Source of the DNA: CAYSTL01 sp964516805
Lineage (GTDB): Archaea > Thermoplasmatota > Thermoplasmata > Halarchaeoplasmatales > Halarchaeoplasmataceae
Assembly: GCA_964516805.1 (NCBI GenBank)
Contig: CAZEXI010000012.1
Coordinates: 1 to 45,693, forward strand
DNA: 45,693 bases
Direction: 5' to 3'
Part shown: piece after piece, positions 24,363 to 34,400 of the stretch
How positions within the stretch are numbered: the first letter of the stretch is position 1
Layout of the letters: the number at the start of each line of letters is the position of its first letter
The notes under the pieces: generated by a model
Databases searched by the model: none
Told to the model about the DNA's origin: nothing
What the model saw: only the letters and a program-made list of their open reading frames with translations
Position numbers and translations under genes: made by a program

Positions 24363-25001
24363 ATGCGTATAAGATGGCACGGGCACTCTTGTTTCGAAAT
24401 TGAAAATAATCATATCATAGCAACAGACCCACATGATGGGAAGAGTATAGGTATAAGGCAGCCAAATATTGAAGCAGATATTGTTTTAGTTTCACATGAT
24501 CATTTTGACCATAATGCAGTTAGGTCGGTAAAGAAATCTAATACAGAAGTGATCAAAGAGACTGGTGAAAGAACTATCGGTGATGTAAAAATCAAAGGCT
24601 TGAAAACGTATCATGATGAACACGAAGGCGAAAAAAGAGGAGAAAATATTGTTTATATATTTGAAACAAATTCTACTAAATTTACACATCTAGGTGATCT
24701 GGGTCACATCCCTTCTGAAGATATACTTGAAGAAATCAAGGGGACTGATTTTCTTTTTATTCCAACAGGTGGAACATTTACAATAGGTCCAGATAAAGCT
24801 GAGAAGATAATTGAAATTGTAAATCCAAAAATTGCGGTTCCAATGCATTATAAAGTTGGAGGTCTGTCTTTAGATATAAATACTGTAGAACCCTTTATAT
24901 CAAGATATCCTGAGGAAAAAATACACAAACTAGGTGTAGAATTAGACTTTATACATGAAGATTTACCAAAAGAGACTGAAGTTTGGGTTTTTTCACTCTA
25001 A
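24363..25001 (+). CDS. UPF0173 metallo-beta-lactamase-fold hydrolase
   Basis: The 212-residue protein has the metallo-beta-lactamase fold of the UlaG-like UPF0173 group. It begins with the characteristic RWHGHSCFEI and has the metal motif SHDHFDHN (49-56). It then shows HLGDLGH and the late histidine in VPMHYKVGG. Members are predicted metal-dependent hydrolases of phosphoesters or lactones; the substrate is unknown. GGGAG lies 6 nt before the ATG. Its last 9 bp overlap the end of the convergent aIF6 gene. Confidence 0.9.
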   Translation: MRIRWHGHSCFEIENNHIIATDPHDGKSIGIRQPNIEADIVLVSHDHFDHNAVRSVKKSNTEVIKETGERTIGDVKIKGLKTYHDEHEGEKRGENIVYIFETNSTKFTHLGDLGHIPSEDILEEIKGTDFLFIPTGGTFTIGPDKAEKIIEIVNPKIAVPMHYKVGGLSLDINTVEPFISRYPEEKIHKLGVELDFIHEDLPKETEVWVFSL

Positions 25002-25643
25002 GTAACCTAAACCTTCTTCAATTCTACCCATCTCGATAGGAGTAGTTTCATTTCCAATTACAGCACCCTTAGTGTTAGCTATTAAACATGTACCTATCCA
25101 GCCTGAACCGTGATTTGCGGTACCTTTGTTGACTGGGACTTGGAATAGATCTTCGAGCATCTCCTTTTCATCATCCTTGATATGAGGATGACAAAGCACC
25201 CCTTTATTTGTGGCGACAGCAACTGATCCTACCATTTCTATTCCAGATATTGTCCCTCTTTTTACTTTTACATCTAAATTTTCTTCTAGTGTTTCTTCTG
25301 TTTTTTTGTCGATATCTGGGTGAATCAAGGCGCCATAGTCGTTTAAAAGGATATTATTACCAAGTGCGTTTAAAGAATCCACAACTACTGTAACATCTAA
25401 ATAATCTAAAATAGGTTCTATCTCCCTCTCATCTATCAAATCAGGTACTATTGCTCCGTTAGAGTTAGCACACATCAGAGCTCCTAGAACCCTGGTCCCA
25501 CCTATAGTTGTTTTAACAACAGGTGTTTCCATCGAGTCTTCAAAAACTTTCTCATCAATGTGTGGGATTATTGTAATTTCTTCATTTCCCACACAAAAAA
25601 CACCAATATATGGTTGCTTCTCTATAGCATATTTAGAAAGCAT
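24993..25643 (-). CDS. eif6: Translation initiation factor aIF6
   Basis: aIF6 binds the large ribosomal subunit and blocks premature joining to the small subunit. The 216-residue protein shows the five-fold pseudo-repeat of the family: GVFCVGNEE, TTIGGTRVLGALMCANSNGAI, SLNALGNNILLNDYGAL, GSVAVATNKGVLCHP and GTCLIANTKGAVIGN. It closes the S19e-PDCD5-L39e-L31e-aIF6 cluster, an arrangement conserved across many archaea. It starts 3 nt after the L31e stop. Confidence 0.97.
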   Translation of the reverse strand: MLSKYAIEKQPYIGVFCVGNEEITIIPHIDEKVFEDSMETPVVKTTIGGTRVLGALMCANSNGAIVPDLIDEREIEPILDYLDVTVVVDSLNALGNNILLNDYGALIHPDIDKKTEETLEENLDVKVKRGTISGIEMVGSVAVATNKGVLCHPHIKDDEKEMLEDLFQVPVNKGTANHGSGWIGTCLIANTKGAVIGNETTPIEMGRIEEGLGYLE

Positions 25644-25646
25644 ACA

Positions 25647-25913
25647 TCACTCTCTAGGGATTGAAACTTCTACAATACCGTCTTCAAACTTGATTGCCTT
25701 TACTTTAATCTTTGAAGGAGGCTTTTTTATACCTCTTTTCCAGATCTCCTCATTGGTACTAGAATCAATCCAAACATCTTCTTTAGGCACCTTCATATTG
25801 TTTGATACAAATTCTCTAACTTGCTTCATCGCTATAGACGCTCTTTTACTTGAAGGGCTCTTTTTGACTTCCCTCAGAGGTATGTTCATTATTCTTTCTT
25901 CTGTATCGACCAT
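25647..25913 (-). CDS. rpl31e: 50S ribosomal protein L31e
   Basis: L31e sits near the exit tunnel of the large subunit. The 88-residue protein has IMNIPLREVKKSPSSKRA at the N-terminus, which matches the (T)IPLR..K....RA hallmark of the family, and a basic EIWKRGIKKPPSKIKV core. Its length is normal. It lies between L39e and aIF6 in the conserved translation operon. Confidence 0.96.
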   Translation of the reverse strand: MVDTEERIMNIPLREVKKSPSSKRASIAMKQVREFVSNNMKVPKEDVWIDSSTNEEIWKRGIKKPPSKIKVKAIKFEDGIVEVSIPRE

Positions 25914-25942
25914 CTGTGATCACCAATATTTAATCGAAATGA

Positions 25943-26098
25943 TTACTCGTCTAGATCATCTCTTCGCCAGTTTCTTCTCTTGGGATGTGAAGTAAATCTT
26001 CTATTAGTTTTCTGCATAACCCAAGCTGGCACTCTCTTGTTTTCTTTATTTTTCTTTAACAATCTACGTTTTTTTGGTCCAGACTTATTCCTTGACAT
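25943..26098 (-). CDS. rpl39e: 50S ribosomal protein L39e
   Basis: This short frame encodes a 51-residue, strongly basic protein beginning MSRNKSGPKKRRLLKK and containing NKRVPAWVMQKT and KRRNWRRDDL, which are the classic L39e signatures. L39e lines the peptide exit tunnel. It lies 4 bp downstream of the PDCD5 stop and 29 bp before the L31e start. Confidence 0.97.
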   Translation of the reverse strand: MSRNKSGPKKRRLLKKNKENKRVPAWVMQKTNRRFTSHPKRRNWRRDDLDE

Positions 26099-26102
26099 AG
26101 TA

Positions 26103-26429
26103 TTATCTCCTTTTAATATTAATTTCTTTTTTATTACCTTTAAGCTTTTTTAGTAATTCTTTTAAAGTTTTATCATCTATCTTACCCTGTGTAGCTCCCC
26201 TCTGTGCTAAACTGATAATTTGGGATTCTATTCTATCTGCTAACTCCGGACGGGCAACTCGTATATTACCAAGCCTTTCTCTTGCGTCAGCAGTTAGAAC
26301 CTGTCTGAGCAAAGCTTTCTTCTGGGCACGCATCTGCTCTTCAGCTTCTTTCTGCTGATCCTGGCCTTCCTGCTGCTGCTTCAGCTGTTCCATCTTTTTC
26401 TTTTTTATCTCTTCGAGCTCCTCATCCAT
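26103..26429 (-). CDS. PDCD5-family DNA-binding protein
   Basis: The 108-residue protein has the PDCD5 core QVLTADARERLGNIRVARPE and the ARRGATQGKI-like segment (AQRGATQGKIDDKTLKELL), preceded by a Gln/Lys/Glu-rich helix. Archaeal members are small DNA-binding proteins encoded in the S19e-L39e-L31e cluster; their exact role is uncertain. The ATG at 26429 follows GGGG at a suitable distance. An in-frame TTG three codons earlier (26438) is less likely. Confidence 0.93.
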   Translation of the reverse strand: MDEELEEIKKKKMEQLKQQQEGQDQQKEAEEQMRAQKKALLRQVLTADARERLGNIRVARPELADRIESQIISLAQRGATQGKIDDKTLKELLKKLKGNKKEINIKRR

Positions 26430-26445
26430 TTTATCCAAACCCCAA

Positions 26446-26898
26446 TTATAGGTATTTTGATAATTCTGGATTATCTTTAGCCATATCCTTCATTATTTCA
26501 TGAGATAGATTGTCTAATAAAGATTGTCCCTCAGAAGTTATTACACGACCTTTCTCGGTTTTTTCAATCAAACCAGCTTCCTCTAGCTGTTGAAGACTTT
26601 CACGTATTATAGAACCAGAACCTTTAGTTGCATGTTTAGGTCTGACACCAGTTGATTGTCTTCCACCATATTTACCTCTTAGTTTTGATATACCGATAGG
26701 TCCATCAGTATATACACTCCTGAGAATGGCTGATACCCTTTTGAACCACCAATCTTCTTGCATCGGTGCTTCTTCTTTATGGACGCCTGTTTTTACAAAC
26801 TTGGCCCATGTTGGGTATTCTATATTCTCGTTATCCTTTAACTCCTCTTTTAAATCATCAATTAAACGATTTGGGGGCACATCGTATACTGTTACCAT
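26446..26898 (-). CDS. rps19e: 30S ribosomal protein S19e
   Basis: S19e is a winged-helix protein of the small subunit head. The 150-residue protein shows TVYDVPPNRLI at the start, PTWAKFVKTGVHKE, RVSAILRSVYTDGPIG(I)SKLR and GGRQSTGVRPKHATKGSGSIIR, all standard. It is the first gene of the translation cluster. Upstream are an A/T-rich TATA-like ATTTAATA (about 26960-26967) and a GGAG 11 nt before the ATG. Confidence 0.97.
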   Translation of the reverse strand: MVTVYDVPPNRLIDDLKEELKDNENIEYPTWAKFVKTGVHKEEAPMQEDWWFKRVSAILRSVYTDGPIGISKLRGKYGGRQSTGVRPKHATKGSGSIIRESLQQLEEAGLIEKTEKGRVITSEGQSLLDNLSHEIMKDMAKDNPELSKYL

Positions 26899-26978
26899 GG
26901 TTAATTACACTCCAGATTATATTAATTATTCTAGCTGTTCCGACCATACTTAAGACTTATTATTAAATATTTCCCCTA

Positions 26979-27941
26979 TTAGAAACCTTTTGCCTCGAAA
27001 TAAATATTAGAGTTAAGTCTTGGGATCATCGCAGTTAATAATGAGTTCTTGATACAGTCTCTTCTTTTGATTTTATTATCAGTTAACAAACCTACTGTAC
27101 CACTCTCATTTGAGTAATCGTCAAAATGAACCCTTATCTTATCATCTAAAGTCATCTGATTCTTTAATTCTCCCATCCATTTTTTTGGTATAGGAAATCC
27201 AGGACCATGACCTGTAGATTCATATCCGTATTTATCCTTGATGAACGTGTATTCTACAGAGAAAATCCCCTCGGCACTTTTTATAATACCACTTTCTATA
27301 CCTATTCCATAATCGAACCCATTAGAGATCTCCGCTCTTTTCTTGGCAGACTTTATGACCTCTTTATTGATGGGTTGTTCAGGCAAATTTTTTATTTCTT
27401 CAGATTCGATATCAATTTCAAAATAATCTGATAGAACTTCTTCTACTACTTTTAATTTAACTTTATTTTTAGAACCAACTTTCACTTTGACAGGTTTCAA
27501 TCTTTCTCCAAGATCATTTATCTCTCCTGCTCTTATCCTTGTTGAATTGACTGGTAATAAATCATCAGCTAGGACAGGTTTTACTATGATCATCTCTAAG
27601 GGTTCTTTACCATTATTTTTTCTCAATTTATTGATCTTTTTTCCCCTCTCCTTTGTATCGTATGAAACAACTAATGTATCGTAATCTCCTTCAACAGCTT
27701 CGTTAAAAGGGTCCTTAATTGATTTTATACTCCATCTTTGGTCAAAACTAGAGAGGAAATTTTCAAGTTTCTTTTTTCGTTCAGCGAATGAGTGCTCAAC
27801 TTCAGGTTTCCATTCCTTCAGCATCTCGTCAGAAACCAAACAAATGGTGGTCTTTCCTTTTTCAAGGGCTGTTTCTAAGAATTTTTGATGACCTATATGT
27901 ACGTGATCAAATGTTCCTCCCAAAATCACTTTTTTGACCAT
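26979..27941 (-). CDS. coaD: CoaD phosphopantetheine adenylyltransferase fused to DUF84 NTPase
   Basis: The N-terminal half (about 1-150) is archaeal CoaD, which makes dephospho-CoA from 4'-phosphopantetheine and ATP. It has GGTFDHVHIGHQ with HIGH at 15-18 and the NSTRIR motif at 132-137. The C-terminal half (about 151-320) starts VKVGSKNKVKLKVVEE and contains GIGIESGI, as in the DUF84/YjjX inosine-xanthosine triphosphatase family that removes damaged purine NTPs. One protein thus joins CoA synthesis to nucleotide-pool cleaning. The ATG at 27941 is chosen because GGAG lies 6 nt upstream; ATG 27953 would overlap that site. Confidence 0.92.
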   Translation of the reverse strand: MVKKVILGGTFDHVHIGHQKFLETALEKGKTTICLVSDEMLKEWKPEVEHSFAERKKKLENFLSSFDQRWSIKSIKDPFNEAVEGDYDTLVVSYDTKERGKKINKLRKNNGKEPLEMIIVKPVLADDLLPVNSTRIRAGEINDLGERLKPVKVKVGSKNKVKLKVVEEVLSDYFEIDIESEEIKNLPEQPINKEVIKSAKKRAEISNGFDYGIGIESGIIKSAEGIFSVEYTFIKDKYGYESTGHGPGFPIPKKWMGELKNQMTLDDKIRVHFDDYSNESGTVGLLTDNKIKRRDCIKNSLLTAMIPRLNSNIYFEAKGF

Positions 27942-27954
27942 TTTGATCTCCATA

Positions 27955-28134
27955 TCACATTAGTGTAAAGAATAACACTATCATAAATACGATAAATAAT
28001 CCATACAGAAGATATTGTTTTTTCTTTCTGCTGCTGACTAAATCTTCATATTCTTCTCTGCATTCTTCTGAACAAAACTCTTCTTCAAGTGGTATCGGTT
28101 TATTGCATATTTTACAATGTTTATGTGGTTCCAT
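27955..28134 (-). CDS. Small DUF2116-type zinc-finger membrane protein, 59 aa
   Basis: A short frame encodes a 59-residue protein. An N-terminal treble-clef-like zinc site (HCKIC ... FCSEEC, with C7, C10, C21 and C25) is followed by a basic stretch RKKK and one C-terminal TM helix (about 42-59). The pattern fits the DUF2116 family of Zn-ribbon proteins common in archaea, whose function is unknown. The stop lies 13 nt before the CoaD start, so the two are probably co-transcribed. Confidence 0.8.
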   Translation of the reverse strand: MEPHKHCKICNKPIPLEEEFCSEECREEYEDLVSSRKKKQYLLYGLFIVFMIVLFFTLM

Positions 28135-28225
28135 ATTTAAACCATAATGCCGGTGCTTAATTATTTTTTTCTATTTTTTAGTTATTAATCTTATGTTTTT
28201 TTTATATTATCTATCTTCCTAGTAT

Positions 28226-31200
28226 CTATTCAACTTCGTTTAGCACACTACGTGCCTTTTTCTCATACCACTGCATCCCCATGTCTTCAGTCATATCTAT
28301 AGATTTTTTGAGATATCTTTTAGATTTAGATTGATCTTTTTTCTTTTTATATAAAACACCGATTTCGAAATATAATCTTGCGATTCTATATTTTTTACTA
28401 AGATCTTTACTTTTATCGATAGCCTCCTTTAGTAACTTTTCTGATTTTTCTAATTCATCATTTTCTCTAAATAATATACCTTTTAACATCTTTTTTCTAG
28501 TTTTTACACCAGGTGTATCTGTACTTTCATCATCTAACAATTTTAATTGTTCTTTTGATTTTTTTAAGTCATTTTTAACTATGTAAGTTTCAGCTAAACT
28601 AAGTCTATTTTCGATCAACCCTATTTTGTAATCTGAGTTTTTGGCTATATCTATTCCTTTCTTATGTTGCTCAACAGATTCTTTTGTATCGCCTTTTAAT
28701 CTTGATATCATTCCAAAATTGTTTAAACAATGGCTTTTTCTAATTTTATTATTGATATCTTTAGCTATCTCATAGGACCTTTCTGTTAACTCTTTACCTT
28801 TATCTAAATCACCTTTTTCAATATAGATTTCTGCCGCATTGTTCAAGCTCATTGAAAGACTGAAATAATCATCTATATTTTCAGAAATTTCCATACAGTT
28901 ATTAAGATGTTTAATGGCCTTATCAAACCGCCCTTTTTCTTTTTCAAGCAGGCCTAAACTATTTTCAACTCTACTCAAACCCTGCCTATCGCCTATTTTC
29001 GATTTTATTTTAAGACTTTCATTATAATATTTCTCAGACTTCTCTAATTCACCTTTATTTTGGTATAAAAGACCGATATTATGGAGAGACCTTCCAAGCC
29101 CTATTTTTCGTCCAATTTCCTTGTCAATATCATAACTTTCCTCAAAATATTCTAAGGATTCATCGTAATTTCCTATTTGATAATAGGTCACACCAAGATT
29201 GTTAAGTGATCTAGACAATCCTTTTTTGTCATCTAATTCTTCTTTTATCTCTACAGCTTTTTTCAGATATTTTATACCATCTTGATAATTTTTATTTGAT
29301 TTCGCAGAGGTACCTAAATCATGATAGGCCTGACTCAATGGTTTTTTATCATTTAATTCCTCAGCCATCTCTAATTCCTTTTTAAATATTTCATGGGCTT
29401 TTTCATATTCACCCTTCCTTCTTTTTACCCATCCCTTCTTGCTGAGCAGTCTACACGTTTCTGGTGAGTTTTCTTTTTTAGGTTTGCTTTCAACTCTTTC
29501 TTCTTCTATGTTCAGACCCTTTTTGATTATAGATTCAGCTCTTTCATATTCACCCTGGTCAACCCAGGTTTGTGCGATTTTTCGGTAGATTCGTTTCTTT
29601 TCTTCTTGATTGGACGCTTTTGATAATGCTTGCTTAAAATTTTCCCTGCTATCTTCATATTTCCCTGTTATTGAATAAGCATCAGCTAATTTTTCCATTG
29701 AGTAGAATAGGTCTTTATCATCAATTTCTTCTGTGTTCGATGATACTTTCAAAGATTCTTTATATTTTTCAATGGCGTCTTCTTGAGCATATACTTTTTC
29801 TGCCTCTTCAGCGGATTTAATATAATAATCAAAAGATTTTGAAAAATTCTCACCTTTTTTAAAGTGGTAAGCCAATGTAGAATATTTGTTTTCTAGTTTA
29901 TTTTCATATAGCAATTCTATTGCATTACCTATTTTTTTATGTAATAATTTTCTCTCTAACCATCTACCTGTACCTTTATAGATCGTATCCACTATCAGAT
30001 CATGTGAAAAAGAAAAAGAATCATCCTGTGATTCTTCAAACCATATATTGCTATCTATCAATGTATCTATATGATCGAGTAGTTCTAATTCATCCATATC
30101 TGAGGCTTCAACTAAGAGATCAAAAGGTACTTTTTTACCTATCACACTACCTAGTTGAAGGATTTTTCTAGTATCATCATTAAAATGCACAATTCTTCTT
30201 TCTATCACATTTTCGATCAGATCAGGTATCAATATTATATCCGAGGAATCTGGAAATTCACATTTTTCAGCATCTATCATATTTTCTTCAAGCATCTGCT
30301 TTATACTTTCTTTAATGAATAGGGGATTTCCATTGGTTTTTTCTTGCATGTAATCTACGAATGATTCTGGAATATCACACATATCGGTGATTTTTTCTAT
30401 CAAATCGGATATATCATCTTTTTTTAGAGGGTTTAATTTGATCTTATTAAAGGTTTTTTTTCTTGACATCCTCCTGGTTGTTTCTTTCAATGGATGTTTT
30501 TTTGTAACATCTCCAGGACGATAAGTGCAAATAAATAAGACTGGATCGTCCTGTAATCTATCAGTCATATAATCTAGTAAGTTCAAACTTCCTTTATCAG
30601 CCCATTGAAGATCATCTAAAAAGATTACTAATGGTCTATTAGAAGATAATTTCTTGAGATATTGTGTAGTTTCAAAAAAAGTTGATTTTTTTAGGGCATC
30701 GAACATCTCTTTGTTATCTATAGAAACGCCTTTTTTGCTCGAATCGACAATCATGTTACTATCAGTATCTATTTCCCTTCCACATTTTATAAACTTATCA
30801 AGAGCTTCTCTAAAAGGTTTGTAAGGTTTATATTCTTCAACATTACACATGCCCTTTATGAAATCGAATCCTTTTGAATGAGATAAATTTTTAACTTCAT
30901 TGGCTAAACGTGTTTTTCCTATGCCAGTACTGCCTATAATAAATTGAGTCGAACCATTACTGTTTTTTAGGTCTTCAACTGATTTTTTAATCTTCTCTAA
31001 TTCAGTATCTCTACCAATTAGATCGGTCATTTCTTCAGATTTTTTGTTTAAATCGACTATGCCTTCTTTCGAAATATTATTTAAGATACTGAGTATTGAT
31101 TTATTATTGTGTATATTAGCTATCTCTTGTAAATTTAATTCTATACTATCTTCATTATCAGAATATAAAAATTTTCGATCTTTTATGTTATTCCAAATAC

Positions 31201-31450
31201 TTTCATGTTTCTCTTTTCCTTTTTCTGTTAAAGTGATATCTCTTTTTTTCTCATCACCTTTACCCTCTATAATCAAATCCTCTTTTCTAAGTTCTTTTAA
31301 TGCAACTTCTAATTTTTTTTGTTTATAATCAAGAAAATTCCCTATTTCCTCGATATGTTTTTCCATCGATATATCTAAGTCATCGATAGAGTTCAGGTGA
31401 AGGATGATTTTATCTTTCAAATTTAAATCATCGAACATATTTTCCATCAT
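28226..31450 (-). CDS. STAND-type ATPase with winged helix and TPR array, copy 2
   Basis: The 1074-residue protein has an N-terminal winged-helix DNA-binding-like domain (about 10-95) and a STAND/AAA_16 ATPase. That ATPase shows Walker A GSTGIGKT (173-180) and Walker B PLVIFLDDLQWAD (about 273-285). A helical sensor region follows (VIERRI, LQLGSVIGKKVPFDLL, FSFSHDLIVDTIY), then a tetratricopeptide array from about 540 to the end (YHDLGTSAKSNKNYQDGIKYL-type units). It resembles MalT-like signal-transducing ATPases, in which the TPRs sense a ligand or partner and ATP-driven oligomerisation activates output. No separate enzymatic effector is visible. Its ATG overlaps the upstream paralogue's stop by 4 bp, so both are translated in coupled fashion. 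Confidence 0.85.
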   Translation of the reverse strand: MMENMFDDLNLKDKIILHLNSIDDLDISMEKHIEEIGNFLDYKQKKLEVALKELRKEDLIIEGKGDEKKRDITLTEKGKEKHESIWNNIKDRKFLYSDNEDSIELNLQEIANIHNNKSILSILNNISKEGIVDLNKKSEEMTDLIGRDTELEKIKKSVEDLKNSNGSTQFIIGSTGIGKTRLANEVKNLSHSKGFDFIKGMCNVEEYKPYKPFREALDKFIKCGREIDTDSNMIVDSSKKGVSIDNKEMFDALKKSTFFETTQYLKKLSSNRPLVIFLDDLQWADKGSLNLLDYMTDRLQDDPVLFICTYRPGDVTKKHPLKETTRRMSRKKTFNKIKLNPLKKDDISDLIEKITDMCDIPESFVDYMQEKTNGNPLFIKESIKQMLEENMIDAEKCEFPDSSDIILIPDLIENVIERRIVHFNDDTRKILQLGSVIGKKVPFDLLVEASDMDELELLDHIDTLIDSNIWFEESQDDSFSFSHDLIVDTIYKGTGRWLERKLLHKKIGNAIELLYENKLENKYSTLAYHFKKGENFSKSFDYYIKSAEEAEKVYAQEDAIEKYKESLKVSSNTEEIDDKDLFYSMEKLADAYSITGKYEDSRENFKQALSKASNQEEKKRIYRKIAQTWVDQGEYERAESIIKKGLNIEEERVESKPKKENSPETCRLLSKKGWVKRRKGEYEKAHEIFKKELEMAEELNDKKPLSQAYHDLGTSAKSNKNYQDGIKYLKKAVEIKEELDDKKGLSRSLNNLGVTYYQIGNYDESLEYFEESYDIDKEIGRKIGLGRSLHNIGLLYQNKGELEKSEKYYNESLKIKSKIGDRQGLSRVENSLGLLEKEKGRFDKAIKHLNNCMEISENIDDYFSLSMSLNNAAEIYIEKGDLDKGKELTERSYEIAKDINNKIRKSHCLNNFGMISRLKGDTKESVEQHKKGIDIAKNSDYKIGLIENRLSLAETYIVKNDLKKSKEQLKLLDDESTDTPGVKTRKKMLKGILFRENDELEKSEKLLKEAIDKSKDLSKKYRIARLYFEIGVLYKKKKDQSKSKRYLKKSIDMTEDMGMQWYEKKARSVLNEVE

Positions 31451-34400
31451 CCTCCAGTTATATCTTCAAGGCTTTCATCAACTGTTTTTATCCATTTTGA
31501 TACATCAGCTTCTTTGAATAATTTTCGAGATTTCTTGAAATATTTTTTACTTTCTTCTTTTTCATTTTCTTTTCTCATTAATCTTCCTAGTTCAAAGAGG
31601 GATTTTGCCTTCCATATCATATCACTATTTTCTTCGCTTTCTTCGATAGCTGTATTGATATATCTCTTACTTTCACTTAAGTCATCCAATTCTCTATAAG
31701 TCTTGCCTAATATTAAGTTTCCACGAATAGAAATACTTGGGTAATTCATATCTTTTAATTTTTCTATAACTTTCTCACCGTATTTTTTAGATTTCTCATA
31801 ATCACCCTTATTATAGTAGTCTTCAGCTAAACCTACTTGAGAGAGAGATATCACTTCTTTATCATTTATTTTTTTAGCAACCTCTATTCCTTTTTTATGG
31901 GTATCAACAGCTTCATCCAATTCTTCTTTTAACCTATGGACTTTACCCAATCCGTCCATGGAAAAGCACAGGGTATCTTTACTACCAATTTCTTCTGCTA
32001 GTTCATAAGATTTATTGAATAAATCTTCTGCTTCTTCATATTTGCCTTTTAATGTGTAAATATCACCTAAATTAGCATAAGAAATTGCTGACCCTCTTCT
32101 GTTACCAATCTTTTCAGATATTTCTAGGCTTTCCCTGTGTATTGATTCTGACTTATCGATATTGCCCTTTTTCTTATAAATGGCAGCTTTATTAGTGAGA
32201 TCTACTGAAAGACCATGTTTATCATCTATTTCTTTTTTTAATTCTATAGCCTTATTTAAACTATCTAAGGATTTTTCTAACTGTCCTTTTTCCATGTATA
32301 GTCCTGCTACATTACCTAATGAAATTGCTTCGCCATGTTTATCATTGACCATTTTTGAAGTATGAAGACTCTCTTCATAAGCATCTATTGATTTATCTAA
32401 ATCACCATTTTTAGAATAGATGCCAGCTAGATTATTTAGAGTAGTAGAGTATCCGTGTTTATCGCCGATTTCGTCCAGTATATCCAAACTTCTTTGATAG
32501 TTCTCTTCGGCTTTCTTCAATTCACCTTTATTGAAGTACGCGATACCTATATTGTTTAGAGATTTTGATAATTCTTGTTTTTCACCAGAATTTTCTCTCA
32601 TCTCTATTGCTTTATTCAATTTTTTAATACCATCATCTAAGTTTCCTTTCTGTAATGCTACTGTTCCCTGGTCATGATAGACCTGTCCCATCTCCTTTTC
32701 ACTTTCTAGACCTTCAGCTACCTTTTCTTCTTCATTGAATATTTTTTTAGCTTTATCATAATCTCCTCTTTGGGTGTAAGTCCATCCCTTCAAACTAAGT
32801 AATTTTGATTTCTCTTTATTAATATCTTCACATATGGCGAGACCTTCTTCGATATACTCTAGAGATTGTTCGTATTTACCCTGCTCATAATAAGATTCAC
32901 ATATTTTTCTCAATATGGTTTGTTTATCATCTTCCTCTTCTGTAAGTTCAAGAGCTTTGTTAAGATATTTTCTATCTTTGTCATAGTTGCCTAGGATTGA
33001 ATGTGCCTTAGCGATTTTCTGTATAATTTTTAGCCTGTCAACTTTATCTTTGCTGGTATTTTCACTCATATCGAGTGCTTTTTTATACATATCGATAGCA
33101 TCTTCATGAGCATATAAACTTTCAGCTCTTTCTCCAGCTTTAAGATAATAATCTAGTGCTTCGGAATATTGTTCTGCATTTTCATAATGATAAGCCAATT
33201 TAGGATATTTTTCTTCAAGTTGACCCTGATAAAGTTCGACCATGTTCTTTACAACTCTTTTATGCAGTAATCTCTTTTTCAGCCCTTTGATCCTTTTATA
33301 TGCTGTATCTTCTATCAGTTCGTGTGAGAAAAAGAATACCTCCTGATTAGAACCTTCAACCCATAATTGGTTTCCAATCAGCATATCCACATGGTCTAAA
33401 AGGTCTATTTCATCCATTTTGGATGTTTTTGTAAGTAAATCAAAGTCGATTTTTTCTCCGATTACGCTCCCTATTTCTAATATTTTTATCGTATCGTCGT
33501 CTAGCCTGTTTATCCTTCTTTCTATTACATTTTGTATTAAATCTGAAATAAGTATCTCATCCTCTTTTTCGGGGTATATATCATTTTTTGGATCGATGAT
33601 ATTTTCTTCCATCATCTGTTGTATACTTTCTTTTACAAATAGCGGATTACCTTCTGTTTTATTGTGTACATTTTCAATGAAATAATCTGGGATATCTGAA
33701 GAACCAAGTAGACCTTCTATAATGTCCTTTGTGTTTTCTTTATCTAGAGGATCTAATTCAATTTTCTTAAGTTTCTTTATTCTTCTCAGCCTATGTATAG
33801 TTTCAGGGAGTGGGTGACCATCAGTTATATCTTCAGGTCTATATGTTCCTATGAAGAACACAGGAGCATCATCCAGCTTTTCGTTCATGTAAGTGAGGAT
33901 ATCTAATGTTGCTCTATCCACCCATTGTAGATCATCTAAAAAGACAAGTAATGGATTTTCATTAGCCAATTCTCTCACATATTTTGTTGTTTCAAAGAAT
34001 GTAGCTTTCTTTTGCGAGTCAAACATATTTTTATCTTTTACTTTTTGACCATCTGATGCTCCAATAAAGGCCATTCGACCCCCTTTGTTCGATTGTTTTT
34101 CAGATTCGATATAAGAAGAAAAAGCTTCTTTGAATGGTAAATATGGATCTGAAATTTCGCTTTGACATGTCCCTGAAAGAAATTTGTATCCCAATTCTTT
34201 AGCAAACGGTTTTAGATGATTTATCAAGGTTGTTTTACCTATACCTGCTTCCCCTTCTACAAATGCTGACTGACTACCCCTTTTCTTTACATCTTTAAGC
34301 CCGGTTCGAAGTTTTTTCAATGCATCTTCTCTACCAACGAATACATCGCTCGCTCCGATTTCTTCAGTTTTGACTGTTCCATCTTCATCGATATTACGAA

